Under the pieces are notes generated by a model. It worked only from the letters and a program-made list of their open reading frames with translations. It made no database searches and had not been told where the DNA came from. Made by a program: the position numbers and the translations under genes. Shown here one piece after another: positions 31,644 through 39,394 of a DNA stretch of 64,000 nucleotides. This stretch comes from Candidatus Aquidulcis sp. Lineage in GTDB: Bacteria > Chloroflexota > Anaerolineae > UBA4142. The stretch is taken from positions 107,443 to 171,442 of the forward strand of contig DYJA01000004.1 in NCBI GenBank assembly GCA_020723345.1, written 5' to 3'. The first letter of the stretch is position 1; each line of letters begins with the position of its first letter.

Positions 31644-33020
31644 ATGCGAGAAAAAATTCTAGCCGCGCTGAAAAGCAGCCAAGCCGATTACACCGAAATT
31701 CGGTTGGAGGAACGCGAAGCCACAACCGTCGCGTATCGCGGCAAAGATTTGGAAACCGCCAGCGTCGCCATCGACGCGGGCGGCATCGTTCGATGTTTGT
31801 GCAAAGACGGCGGTTGGGGGATCGCCACGTTCAACGACCGCGACGATCTGATCGCCAAAGTCGAGCAAGCGTATCAATGCGCCACGGTCGCGCACAGCGA
31901 TGAGCCAATCGAACTCGCGCCGGTGCCCGTCCGCGAGGAACGGATCGCGGCGAACCTGCAACGCGATTTTAGGGACATTTCGCTCGCGGACAAAAAGGCG
32001 TTGATCGAAGGATACAATCAAATCCTGCTCAAACACAGTGACAAGATCGTGTCCACGAATTGCGCGTACTCGGATTCTTTTAGCCGCATCACCTTCGCCA
32101 GTTCGGAAGGAACATTTATCGAAGAAGAACGTCCAATGGTGACGGTGTTTACGTCTGCCATCGCGCGAGATGGGGACAATGTGCAAACCGCGTACGAAAC
32201 CCGCTCTGGTCAATTTGGATTTGAATTTGTGATGGGACAAGAAGAAAAGGCGCGCACCGCCGCGCAGCGCGCGGTCGATTTGCTGCGCGCCGAAAGCGTC
32301 GTCGGTGGTCAGTATCCGGTCATCGTCAATCAAGAATTGGCGGGCGTCTTTATTCACGAAGCGTTCGGGCATTTGTCCGAAGCGGACTTTGTGTACGAAA
32401 ATCCCAAAGCGCGTGAAATGATGGTGCTGGGTCGCCGCTTTGGTCAAGACATTCTCAATGTGTTCGACGATGGCGTGCTGCCGGGCTTGCGCGGCACGCA
32501 CAAGTACGATGACGAAGGAATGCCGACTGGGCGCACCGCCTTGATCAAGAATGGAATCTTGGTCGGGCGATTGCACTCGCGGCAGACTGCGGCGAAGATG
32601 GGCGAACAGCCGACCGGCAACGCGCGCGCGATCACGTACCGCTTCCCGCCGATTGTGCGAATGACGAACACCGCGATCGAGCCAGGCGCAACCTCGTTCG
32701 AGGATATGATCAAAGACATCAAGTTGGGCGTCTACGCGTGCGGCGCGTACGGCGGACAAACCGAGTTGGAAAATTTTTCGTTCAGTTCGGCGTACGCGTA
32801 CATGATTCGCGACGGCAAAATCGCCGAGCTGGTCAAGGACGTGATCCTGGCAGGCAACTTGTTCACCACGTTGCTGAACATCGACGCGATCGGCGACGAT
32901 TTCCAGTGGATGCATCGCGGCGGCGGCTGCGGCAAAGGCGCGCAGTATCCCTTGCCGGTCACGTTCGGCGCGCCGCACATTCGCATTCAGAACGTCGTCA
33001 TCGGTGGAAAAAAGGCGTAA
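31644..33020 (+). CDS. tldD: TldD metalloprotease subunit
   Basis: A 458-residue protein. HEAFGHLSEAD (His 238 onward) is the HExxxH zinc motif of TldD, and the flanking blocks GTHKYDDEGMPTGRTALI and YACGAYGGQTELENFSF are typical. TldD pairs with TldE in a zinc protease that trims small peptides (antitoxin CcdA, microcin leader cleavage in E. coli). ATG 31644 is selected because AAAGGA lies just upstream and the N-terminus MREKILAALKSS fits. tldE follows 11 bp later. Confidence 0.95.
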   Translation: MREKILAALKSSQADYTEIRLEEREATTVAYRGKDLETASVAIDAGGIVRCLCKDGGWGIATFNDRDDLIAKVEQAYQCATVAHSDEPIELAPVPVREERIAANLQRDFRDISLADKKALIEGYNQILLKHSDKIVSTNCAYSDSFSRITFASSEGTFIEEERPMVTVFTSAIARDGDNVQTAYETRSGQFGFEFVMGQEEKARTAAQRAVDLLRAESVVGGQYPVIVNQELAGVFIHEAFGHLSEADFVYENPKAREMMVLGRRFGQDILNVFDDGVLPGLRGTHKYDDEGMPTGRTALIKNGILVGRLHSRQTAAKMGEQPTGNARAITYRFPPIVRMTNTAIEPGATSFEDMIKDIKLGVYACGAYGGQTELENFSFSSAYAYMIRDGKIAELVKDVILAGNLFTTLLNIDAIGDDFQWMHRGGGCGKGAQYPLPVTFGAPHIRIQNVVIGGKKA

Positions 33021-33031
33021 TCCGAGGAGAA

Positions 33032-34339
33032 ATGAAAATGGATATCTTGAAGCAATTGCAGCAACGCGCGGAACAATTCGAAGTCGTGCATCTCCAGAAC
33101 GAATCCACCCAAGTTAAATTTGAATCAAACCGGCTCAAGACGAGCCAGGTCGAAGAGACCAAAGGGATCGCGGTGCGCGTCGTCAAGCAAGGACGGCTCG
33201 GGTTCGCGGCGTCCAGCGACGCGTCCGCGACGGAACAACTCGTGAAGAACGCGCTGGAATCGGCGCGGTACGGCGATTTAGTTCCGATCTCTTTTCCTGC
33301 CGCGCAAACCGCGCCCACGGTAAAAACATTCGACGCGACGATCACCGATTTGCCGATTCCGCGCCTCGTTGAAATCGGGAAGGAAATCGTCGCATACATT
33401 TTGCAAATCGAACCGGAGGCGCGCGTGGATGTTTCGCTGAAACGCGGCATCCAACACGTCGCGCTCCACAATCAAGCCGGGAACGCAGCGTCGTACCAAT
33501 CCTCGCCGCTGTCCATTTCAGTGCAGGCGAACAAAATTCAGGGCGACGATGTCCTGATTCTGTTCGATTTCACCGGCACAACTGTCTGGCACGAAGATTA
33601 TCTGGCAGGCACGCGGCGGCTCGGCGAAAAACTCAAACTGGCGCGTCGGCTCACGACACTATCCAGCGGTAACTGGCCGGTGCTCTTTTCGCCAAATGGC
33701 TTGCTGATGCTTGGCTTGCCGCTACAGCAAGGACTGAACGGAAAAAATGTTTTCACCGGCATTTCGCCGATGAAAGGCAAACTTGGCGAACAACTTTTTA
33801 GCGACAAACTCACGGTGATTGACGACGGCACGTTGGACGGCAAATTCGGCAGCGCGCCGTACGACGACGAAGGCGTTCCGCATCGGCGCACCGCACTCAT
33901 CGAACGCGGCGTGCTGAAGAATTTTTTCTACGATCTCAAGACCGCCGCGCAATCCGGCGCCGCGTCGACCGGCAACGGATCGCGCGCGCTGTTCGCTCCG
34001 CCGAGTCCCGCGCCGACGAATCTGCTCATCGGCGCGGGCGATACGCCGTTGGCGGACATACTGGCTAGCGTCAATCAAGGCGTGCTTGTCGAGGATGTCC
34101 TGGGTCTGGGACAAGGCAATATTATCTCCGGCGCGTTTTCGAATCCGTTGAGTCTCGCCTTCAAGATCGAAAAAGGCGAAATCGTCGGACGCGTGAAAAA
34201 TGTATCGCTGGCGGGCAACATCTACACGCTGCTGAAAAATGTCGCGGCGGTCAGCCGAGAAACAGAGTGGGTGTACAGCAATCTCAATTTGCCGTACCTT
34301 CTGCTGCCGGAAATGAACGTCGTCGCCAAAGCGGGTTAG
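33032..34339 (+). CDS. tldE: TldE/PmbA partner subunit
   Basis: A 435-residue PmbA/TldE-family protein without the HExxxH motif, as expected for the non-catalytic partner. Conserved blocks include ESNRLKTSQVEETKGIAVRV, DDEGVPHRRTALIERGVLKN, LLIGAGDTPLADILASVNQG and VEDVLGLGQGNIISGAFSNP. GAGGAGAA precedes ATG 33032; the ATG at 33038 is an alternative. Its peptide substrate is unknown; no precursor-like gene is adjacent except perhaps the 18-residue peptide 4-5 kb upstream, which is speculative. Confidence 0.94.
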   Translation: MKMDILKQLQQRAEQFEVVHLQNESTQVKFESNRLKTSQVEETKGIAVRVVKQGRLGFAASSDASATEQLVKNALESARYGDLVPISFPAAQTAPTVKTFDATITDLPIPRLVEIGKEIVAYILQIEPEARVDVSLKRGIQHVALHNQAGNAASYQSSPLSISVQANKIQGDDVLILFDFTGTTVWHEDYLAGTRRLGEKLKLARRLTTLSSGNWPVLFSPNGLLMLGLPLQQGLNGKNVFTGISPMKGKLGEQLFSDKLTVIDDGTLDGKFGSAPYDDEGVPHRRTALIERGVLKNFFYDLKTAAQSGAASTGNGSRALFAPPSPAPTNLLIGAGDTPLADILASVNQGVLVEDVLGLGQGNIISGAFSNPLSLAFKIEKGEIVGRVKNVSLAGNIYTLLKNVAAVSRETEWVYSNLNLPYLLLPEMNVVAKAG

Positions 34340-34561
34340 CCCATCGTTCAGATGATCCACGAATCGCGCCAAGTAACCGTTTCGCAACGGGGACAAGCCG
34401 CCACGCGAGATCGCCCGTAATTTCCGAGAGAACATTTGCGCTGGCGACCAGTCGCGGTAGGTAAAATGTCCTCGTCAAGGCTGTGGAGCGATGAATAATG
34501 CGGATTTCACGCTCAGTTTATGCGGGCAACGTTGTCCCAATAACGAAACGCTCTCGCGGTC

Positions 34562-34744
34562 GTGCGTCGGCAACCCGGGGGAATGGTGTGCATCGTGCCT
34601 GTGCCCGCGCAACATCGCGGGCGATTGTTCCTGCCGTTTGTGGACGATGATCCGCGCACGGCGGAGGTGTTGTCCAAAGTGTTGCTGCTCGCGCGTGATA
34701 CGGAAATTCGCGAGCCCGTGATTTTGCGGCAGATCCAAGCATAG
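34562..34744 (+). pseudogene. Short frame with coding-like composition, possible gene remnant
   Basis: The 60-residue frame has the local codon bias from about residue 8 onward (PVPAQHRGRLFLPFVDDDP, then ARDTEIREPVILRQI) and a well-defined stop. No ribosome binding site supports the start, and no domain is recognised. It could be the tail of a truncated gene. Confidence 0.3.
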
Positions 34745-34768
34745 CGCGGCAAAGCCGCAACCAACCCG

Positions 34769-34816
34769 AAACGCCCGCTGATCTTGCCGCACCCACGGCA
34801 CAATCAGCGGGCGTTT
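34769..34816. terminator. Strong hairpin between convergent genes
   Basis: AAACGCCCGCTGAT and ATCAGCGGGCGTTT are perfect 14-bp arms around a 20-nt loop. It sits between the tldE-side remnant and the minus-strand M42 gene and could end transcription from both sides; the T-tract is short. Confidence 0.6.
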
Positions 34817-34845
34817 ACTATCGCACCATTGCGCTATCGCACTAC

Positions 34846-35922
34846 TCAATCCAACTTGATCGGCTTGCCCAATACCGCCACCAACAACTTGATCGCGTTC
34901 TGCAAATCGCCAAAATCAATCATCTCGGACGGCGTGTGGACGTAGCGCGTCGGAACGGAGAGACAACCGGCGGGCACGCCTTCGCGCGTCGTCTGCATCG
35001 CCATCGCGTCCGTCGTGCCGCCCGTGAGCACTTCGAACTGGTACGGAATCTTCGCTTCGCGCGCGGTTTCCGCGAGTAAATTCTTTACGGCAGGATGCGC
35101 GAGCATCCCCGCGTCTTTCACTTTGATCGCGGGACCTTTGCCGAGTTGCACCGCCATCGTGTTTGCTTCCGGCGTGTCGCCAGTGAGCGTCACATCCACC
35201 GCGAGCGCGAGATCGGGCTGCACGCCATACGCCGAGGTGGTCGCGCCGCGCAAGCCGACTTCTTCCTGCACGGTGAAAACGAAATAGACATCGTGCGGCG
35301 ATTTCTTCAACTGTTTCAACACTTCGATCAACACGACGCAGCCGATGCGGTCGTCCATCGCTTTGGACACGATGCGATTGCCGAGATCGGAGAAATCGCG
35401 CCAGAACCCCGCCGGATCGCCAACGCCGACGCGCGCATCGTCCTTGCTCGTCGCGCCGACGTCAATGAACAATTTGTTCAGCGTCACTTCGGTCGCGGTC
35501 GCGTCTTTTGCTTCGCGTCCGAACACGCCGACGACGCCGTTCGCAAAGCGACAGCGTTGCCCGTAGAGCGTCAGCGGAAACACGCCGCCGATGGGCGCAA
35601 AGCGCGCGAACCCTTTTTCGTCAAGGTGCGTGATGATGACGCCGATTTCGTCCATGTGCGCGGCGAGCATCACTTTTTTGCGCGGCGTCGGTCCGGATCC
35701 TTTTTTGCGCGCGATCAGATTGCCGAGCGCGTCGACGCGCACTTCGTCCGCGAATCCTTTGATCTCGTCGCGGATCAGATCGCGCACGACTTGTTCGTAT
35801 CCCGATGGTCCATACGCTTCGGTGATGCGCTGGGTCAACGTCTTTAGTGGATGCATTCCATTCGATTTCGGATTGTCGCTATTGGGCAATGGAAAGTGAT
35901 TTGTCTTTTTTGCAGTAGTCAT
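34846..35922 (-). CDS. M42-family aminopeptidase (FrvX/tetrahedral), copy 1
   Basis: A 358-residue dinuclear-metal peptidase. AAHMDEIGVII carries the first His-Asp, AMDDRIGCVVL the bridging Asp, VQEEVGLRGA the Glu-Glu general base and metal ligand, LAVDVTLTGDTP an Asp, and VPTRYVHTPSE the last His. M42 enzymes form self-compartmentalised tetrahedra and remove amino-terminal residues from small peptides. The start ATG 35922 has AAGAGG upstream. It is the first of three related genes on this strand; they are not near-identical and may have different preferences. Confidence 0.95.
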   Translation of the reverse strand: MTTAKKTNHFPLPNSDNPKSNGMHPLKTLTQRITEAYGPSGYEQVVRDLIRDEIKGFADEVRVDALGNLIARKKGSGPTPRKKVMLAAHMDEIGVIITHLDEKGFARFAPIGGVFPLTLYGQRCRFANGVVGVFGREAKDATATEVTLNKLFIDVGATSKDDARVGVGDPAGFWRDFSDLGNRIVSKAMDDRIGCVVLIEVLKQLKKSPHDVYFVFTVQEEVGLRGATTSAYGVQPDLALAVDVTLTGDTPEANTMAVQLGKGPAIKVKDAGMLAHPAVKNLLAETAREAKIPYQFEVLTGGTTDAMAMQTTREGVPAGCLSVPTRYVHTPSEMIDFGDLQNAIKLLVAVLGKPIKLD

Positions 35923-35940
35923 GTTTTACCTCTTGGAGCA

Positions 35941-35999
35941 TCGCGAATCACGAGACGTGAAACGTGATGCGTGATGCGTAAATCGGAAATCACAAATCG
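35941..35999. repeat. Heptad word arrays between two M42 genes
   Basis: CGTGAAACGTGATGCGTGAT is followed by AAATCGG, AAATCAC, AAATCGG. The first words recur at 25637 and 10620. The last copies encode the C-terminal end of M42 copy 2. Confidence 0.7.
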
Positions 36000-37027
36000 G
36001 GCAGTCCTTTTGCCAACTTGGGCAGTGCTTTCGTCATCAGCGCGACCAGGTAATCGAGATCGCGTTTGCTCAACAAACTGACGGGCGAGTGAATATAGCG
36101 CGTCGGCACCGCGACAGAGACCGAGGGCACGCCCTCTTTGACAAGCATGATGCGTCCTGCGTCGGTGCCGCCAGCAGTCAGTTGCCTGAATTGATATGGA
36201 ATCTTGTTTTCCTTCGCAGTCTCGACGAGCAAATTCACCAACCGCCGGTCCGCCATCAGCGAATTATCCGCGAAGGAAATCGCCGGTCCGCCGCCGATGC
36301 GCGTGACAGGCGACACATCTTTTTTCTTCGGTGAGTCGTCGCACACCGTGCCTTCCAGTCCGAACGCATACGTCGGCTCGATGGCGTATGCGGCAACGCG
36401 CGCGCCGCGCGATCCAACTTCTTCTTGCGCGGTGAAGACCCCGTACACGTCGAAGGGATAATCGCGTTTCAAAATTTCGACGAGCGCGGCGCAGCCCACG
36501 CGATCATCGAGCGCCTTGCCTTTCACGCAATCGGAACCGACCGCGCTAAACTCGGTTGCGAACGTCGCGTAATCGCCGATCTTGACCAAGCCCGCTGCTT
36601 CCTCTTTCGTCTTCGCGCCGATGTCAATCGTCAGCGTGTCCAACTCCATCACTTGCTGACGTTCGCTTTGCTTGAGCAAATGAATCGGTTTGACGCCGAT
36701 GACGCCGGTGATTTTGTCTTTGCCGATCAGTACGGTTTTGCTCAACAGTACGCGCGCGTCAATTCCGCCGACGGGCTCAAAGCGCAAATGTCCGTTCGAG
36801 TCGTGGTGCACGATCATCAAGCCGACTTCGTCCATGTGCGCGGCGAGCATCACCTTGATCGATTTGCGCGCGCGCGCGCCTTTCGCTTTTTTGCGCGCGA
36901 TCAGATTGCCCAGCGTGTCGACGCGATATTCGTCCACGTGATCTTTCACCGCGTCGATCAAAATCTCGCGCACCTCGGCTTCGTTCCCGGAAATGCCGCG
37001 CGCGTTGGAAAGTTTTTCTAGGAGCAT
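35990..37027 (-). CDS. M42-family aminopeptidase, copy 2
   Basis: A 345-residue enzyme with the same ligands as copy 1: LAAHMDEVGLMI, ALDDRVGCAAL, AQEEVGSRGARV, LEGTVCDDSP and VPTRYIHSPVS. ATG 37027 is chosen because it follows GAGGA; an ATG 24 bp upstream directly follows the preceding stop but has no ribosome binding site. It is separated from copy 3 only by a small DUF4926-type gene. Confidence 0.94.
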   Translation of the reverse strand: MLLEKLSNARGISGNEAEVREILIDAVKDHVDEYRVDTLGNLIARKKAKGARARKSIKVMLAAHMDEVGLMIVHHDSNGHLRFEPVGGIDARVLLSKTVLIGKDKITGVIGVKPIHLLKQSERQQVMELDTLTIDIGAKTKEEAAGLVKIGDYATFATEFSAVGSDCVKGKALDDRVGCAALVEILKRDYPFDVYGVFTAQEEVGSRGARVAAYAIEPTYAFGLEGTVCDDSPKKKDVSPVTRIGGGPAISFADNSLMADRRLVNLLVETAKENKIPYQFRQLTAGGTDAGRIMLVKEGVPSVSVAVPTRYIHSPVSLLSKRDLDYLVALMTKALPKLAKGLPDL

Positions 37028-37051
37028 GATTCCTCGATTCGCCAGACGCAT

Positions 37052-37297
37052 TTATGCGGTTGCTAATGCGGGCGCAGGCGGCAGATTCGATGGTTCAAAG
37101 TGGAGCACCAGAATTTGATCGGGACGCAGCCCCAGCGATTCAAACGTGCGTCCATCCCGAGCGTTGAATTCCACTTCAAATGCCGCGCCGTCAGCAAGAA
37201 TTTCGACGACGGTACCGACTTGCCCGCGCCAAAGATTGTACTCTGGGAGATCAACGGTGAGCGCGACAACGTCGAGTAGTTTGATTTGCGTTCCCAC
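37052..37297 (-). CDS. DUF4926-type small protein
   Basis: An 81-residue protein with the SH3-like pattern of DUF4926: IKLLDVVALTVDLPEYNLWR, then GQVGTVVEILADGAAFEVEF and LRPDQILVLHF. The start is read as GTG 37297, preceded by AAGGGAGG; the longer frame upstream would overlap copy 3 and read a repeat. DUF4926 is found next to toxin or peptidase genes in many genomes but its role is unknown. It lies inside the M42 group. Confidence 0.8.
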   Translation of the reverse strand: MGTQIKLLDVVALTVDLPEYNLWRGQVGTVVEILADGAAFEVEFNARDGRTFESLGLRPDQILVLHFEPSNLPPAPALATA

Positions 37298-37305
37298 CTG
37301 AAAAC

Positions 37306-37385
37306 CTACCTCCCTTTCGCGTTCTTTCGCGTTACTTTTGCGCCCTTTCGCGTTCCCTTTCGCGTTGCCTCTTCCGTCGCCTCGC
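37306..37385. repeat. Short-word array encoding the basic tail of M42 copy 3
   Basis: Imperfect copies of CTTTCGCGTT spaced 10-12 nt apart. It forms the 3' end of the M42 copy 3 gene. Confidence 0.75.
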
Positions 37386-38439
37386 CGCGCAACTGCCGCA
37401 TAAACTTGTCGTCGAGCGACGCGCAAAAGAGCGCGAGCAAGCGTCCGATCCGTTCGACATCCGTGATGCTGATCGTTTCGACGGACGTGTGCATGTAGCG
37501 GAGCGGAATGTCAATCAAGCCCGTCGGAATCCCTTCGCGCGCGATTTGCATTACCCACGCGTCGGTGCCGGTGTGTCCCGGCTCCGCCAGAACCTTGAAC
37601 GAAATCTCGTTCGCTTTCGCCACCTCAGTCAGTTTTTCGTGGACGAGTGGATGGATATTCGGACCGACCGCGATCCCCATGCCGCCGCCGAGCGGCACGG
37701 CGTTGATCTCGGAGGCGTTCGGCTGATCGGCGTGACTCACGTCAATCGCGATCGCGACATCGGGATTGATCTGGAACGTCGAAGTAATCGCGCCCGCAAA
37801 GCCGACTTCTTCCTGCACGTTCGCCACCGCGTACACGTCCCACGCGTGCTTCATCGTCGCGAGCGATTTCAACGCTTCCGCGACGCACACGACCGCCGCG
37901 CGATCGTCGAATGATTTGCCCGCGACGAGATTGTTTTTCAGTTCGATCATCTCGCGCGCGTAAGTGACGAGATCGCCGACCTGCACGAGTTCGCGCACGC
38001 GCGCTTCGGGCAAGCCGACGTCGATCCAGAGATCGCTCATCGGGATCACCTTTTCGCGCTCGGCGGCAGTGAGGACGTGCGGCGGTCGCGCGCCGATGAT
38101 GCCGCGCAATTCTTGTTTGCCGTGTACGATCACTTCTTGCGACAACAGCACGCGCACGTCGAACCCGCCGACTTGCGTAAAGCGAAGGAATCCTTGTTCG
38201 ATGTCCGTCACCATCAAGCCGATTTCGTCCATGTGCCCTTCGATGAGCACTTTGCCCATCTTGAGCGCAGTCGAAGGACCCGCGCCGCGCTTGAGCGCGA
38301 TGACACTGCCCACCGGCGTGACGGTGATTTCGTCGGCGAATGGCTCGAACTCGGCGATCACCATTTCACGGATCGCGTGTTCGTAACCCGAGACGCCGTG
38401 CGCTTCGGAAAGTTTTTTGAGGAATTCTTTTGCCGACAC
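37306..38439 (-). CDS. M42-family aminopeptidase, copy 3
   Basis: A 377-residue enzyme: LIEGHMDEIGLMV, KSFDDRAAVVCV, VQEEVGFAGA, AIDVSHADQP and IPLRYMHTSVE carry the metal ligands. The start is GTG 38439 with GGAG upstream. The last 20 or so residues (TEEATRKGTRKGAKVTRKNA) are strongly basic and come from a short-word array, not from the conserved fold, so the original stop was probably replaced by repeat expansion. Confidence 0.93.
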   Translation of the reverse strand: MSAKEFLKKLSEAHGVSGYEHAIREMVIAEFEPFADEITVTPVGSVIALKRGAGPSTALKMGKVLIEGHMDEIGLMVTDIEQGFLRFTQVGGFDVRVLLSQEVIVHGKQELRGIIGARPPHVLTAAEREKVIPMSDLWIDVGLPEARVRELVQVGDLVTYAREMIELKNNLVAGKSFDDRAAVVCVAEALKSLATMKHAWDVYAVANVQEEVGFAGAITSTFQINPDVAIAIDVSHADQPNASEINAVPLGGGMGIAVGPNIHPLVHEKLTEVAKANEISFKVLAEPGHTGTDAWVMQIAREGIPTGLIDIPLRYMHTSVETISITDVERIGRLLALFCASLDDKFMRQLRGEATEEATRKGTRKGAKVTRKNAKGR

Positions 38440-38451
38440 GGAGTTTCTCCA

Positions 38452-38479
38452 CGAGGGGCAAATTGGAAATTTGCCCTAC
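38452..38479. repeat. Short palindrome GGGCAAATTGGAAATTTGCCC
   Basis: GGGGCAAATTGGAAATTTGC is the left part of a near-perfect palindrome. Other copies are at 23824 and 60430. Confidence 0.75.
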
Positions 38480-38541
38480 AAAAGTGTCGCCATTATAGCA
38501 CGAGGCGAAAGCGTGTCAATCCGCGCGATTTTCAACCTCGT

Positions 38542-38570
38542 TTGCCAGATTGGGCGAGTGGTGGTAAACT
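38542..38570 (+). promoter_or_regulatory. Promoter of pth-mfd
   Basis: TTGCCA and TAAACT separated by exactly 17 bp, about 150 bp upstream of pth. Confidence 0.7.
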
Positions 38571-38607
38571 TGCACACTGCGAGTTTTATGGCTATTGCTT
38601 GGCAACC

Positions 38608-38716
38608 CATTAGGCAATCGGTCAATCAGGCGATCAGGCAACTGGATGACTGATTCCTGATTGACCGATTACCGATTGACTGATTCTAAAATCTGAAATC
38701 AAAAATCAGAAATCGA
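38608..38716. repeat. Short-word arrays upstream of pth (CAATCGGT, AAATCTG)
   Basis: CAATCGGTCAATCAGG and its complement CCTGATTGACCGATT, with period 7-8, are followed by AAATCTG, AAATCAA, AAATCAG, AAATCGA. They fill the leader of pth. Confidence 0.8.
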
Positions 38717-38725
38717 AATTTCCCA

Positions 38726-39334
38726 ATGCCTTCTCTTCGCTGGCTCCTCCGACACGGCGCGGCGACCGCGCCTACGAACATCAAACTGATCGTCGGTCTT
38801 GGCAATCCGGGCGCGCGTTACGCGCGCAGCCGCCACAACGTCGGCTTTCTGATCGTCGAGCGATTCGCGCACGCGCACGAATTGCGATTCGCGCGCAAAC
38901 GCTTCAATGCGGAAATCGCGGAAGGCGAAATCGCAGGCGCGCGCGTAATGATCGCCAAACCGCAGACGTACATGAATTCGTCGGGCGACGCGGTCGGCAA
39001 ACTGTTCGCATTCTACAAGATCGCGCCCGCCGATTTGCTCGTCGTCTACGATGATCTCGATCTGCCGCTCGGCAAAACGCGCTTGCGCCCGAAAGGGAGC
39101 GCGGGCGGACATCACGGCATGGAATCGATCATCGCGCGCGTCGGCACATCCGATTTTCCGCGCTTGCGCGTCGGCATCGGCAGACCGAATCCCGACGATG
39201 ACATTGATCACGTTCTCGGCACTTTTGATCGCGACGAGCGCGCGGCGATGGGCGAAACGTTCGCGCGCGCGGTCGAGGCGATTGAAGTGTGGGTGCGCGA
39301 TGGGATTGACAAGGCGATGAACAAGTTCAACTAA
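38726..39334 (+). CDS. pth: Peptidyl-tRNA hydrolase
   Basis: A 202-residue enzyme that releases peptides from peptidyl-tRNA dropped from the ribosome. NIKLIVGLGNPGARYARSRH has the conserved Asn and the catalytic His region (RHNVGF), KPQTYMNSSGDA the substrate loop, VVYDDLDLPLG the catalytic Asp, and GHHGMESI the second His block. The first 17 residues (MPSLRWLLRHGAATAPT) are an extension compared with most family members, so a later start cannot be excluded. It precedes mfd. Confidence 0.95.
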   Translation: MPSLRWLLRHGAATAPTNIKLIVGLGNPGARYARSRHNVGFLIVERFAHAHELRFARKRFNAEIAEGEIAGARVMIAKPQTYMNSSGDAVGKLFAFYKIAPADLLVVYDDLDLPLGKTRLRPKGSAGGHHGMESIIARVGTSDFPRLRVGIGRPNPDDDIDHVLGTFDRDERAAMGETFARAVEAIEVWVRDGIDKAMNKFN

Positions 39335-39335
39335 A

Positions 39336-39390
39336 CGGAATACGCAACACGGAACACAGGCGACGTGATGCGTGTTGCGTGTTCCGTCTG
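39336..39390. repeat. Heptad inverted array between pth and mfd
   Basis: GGAATACGCAACACGGAACAC faces GTGATGCGTGTTGCGTGTTCC. The word GTGTTGC is shared with the cydA-cydB and cydDC arrays. Confidence 0.8.
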
Positions 39391-39394
39391 CAAG

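Larger units (their letters stand above)
34340..34845. other. Intergenic region with one short open frame and a hairpin
   Basis: I see no confident gene. A 60-residue frame at 34562-34744 (start context weak) encodes LFLPFVDDDPRTAEVLSKVL and may be a degraded 3' remnant. A hairpin lies near its end (see the 34769 entry). The remainder shows no recognisable feature. Confidence 0.5.
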
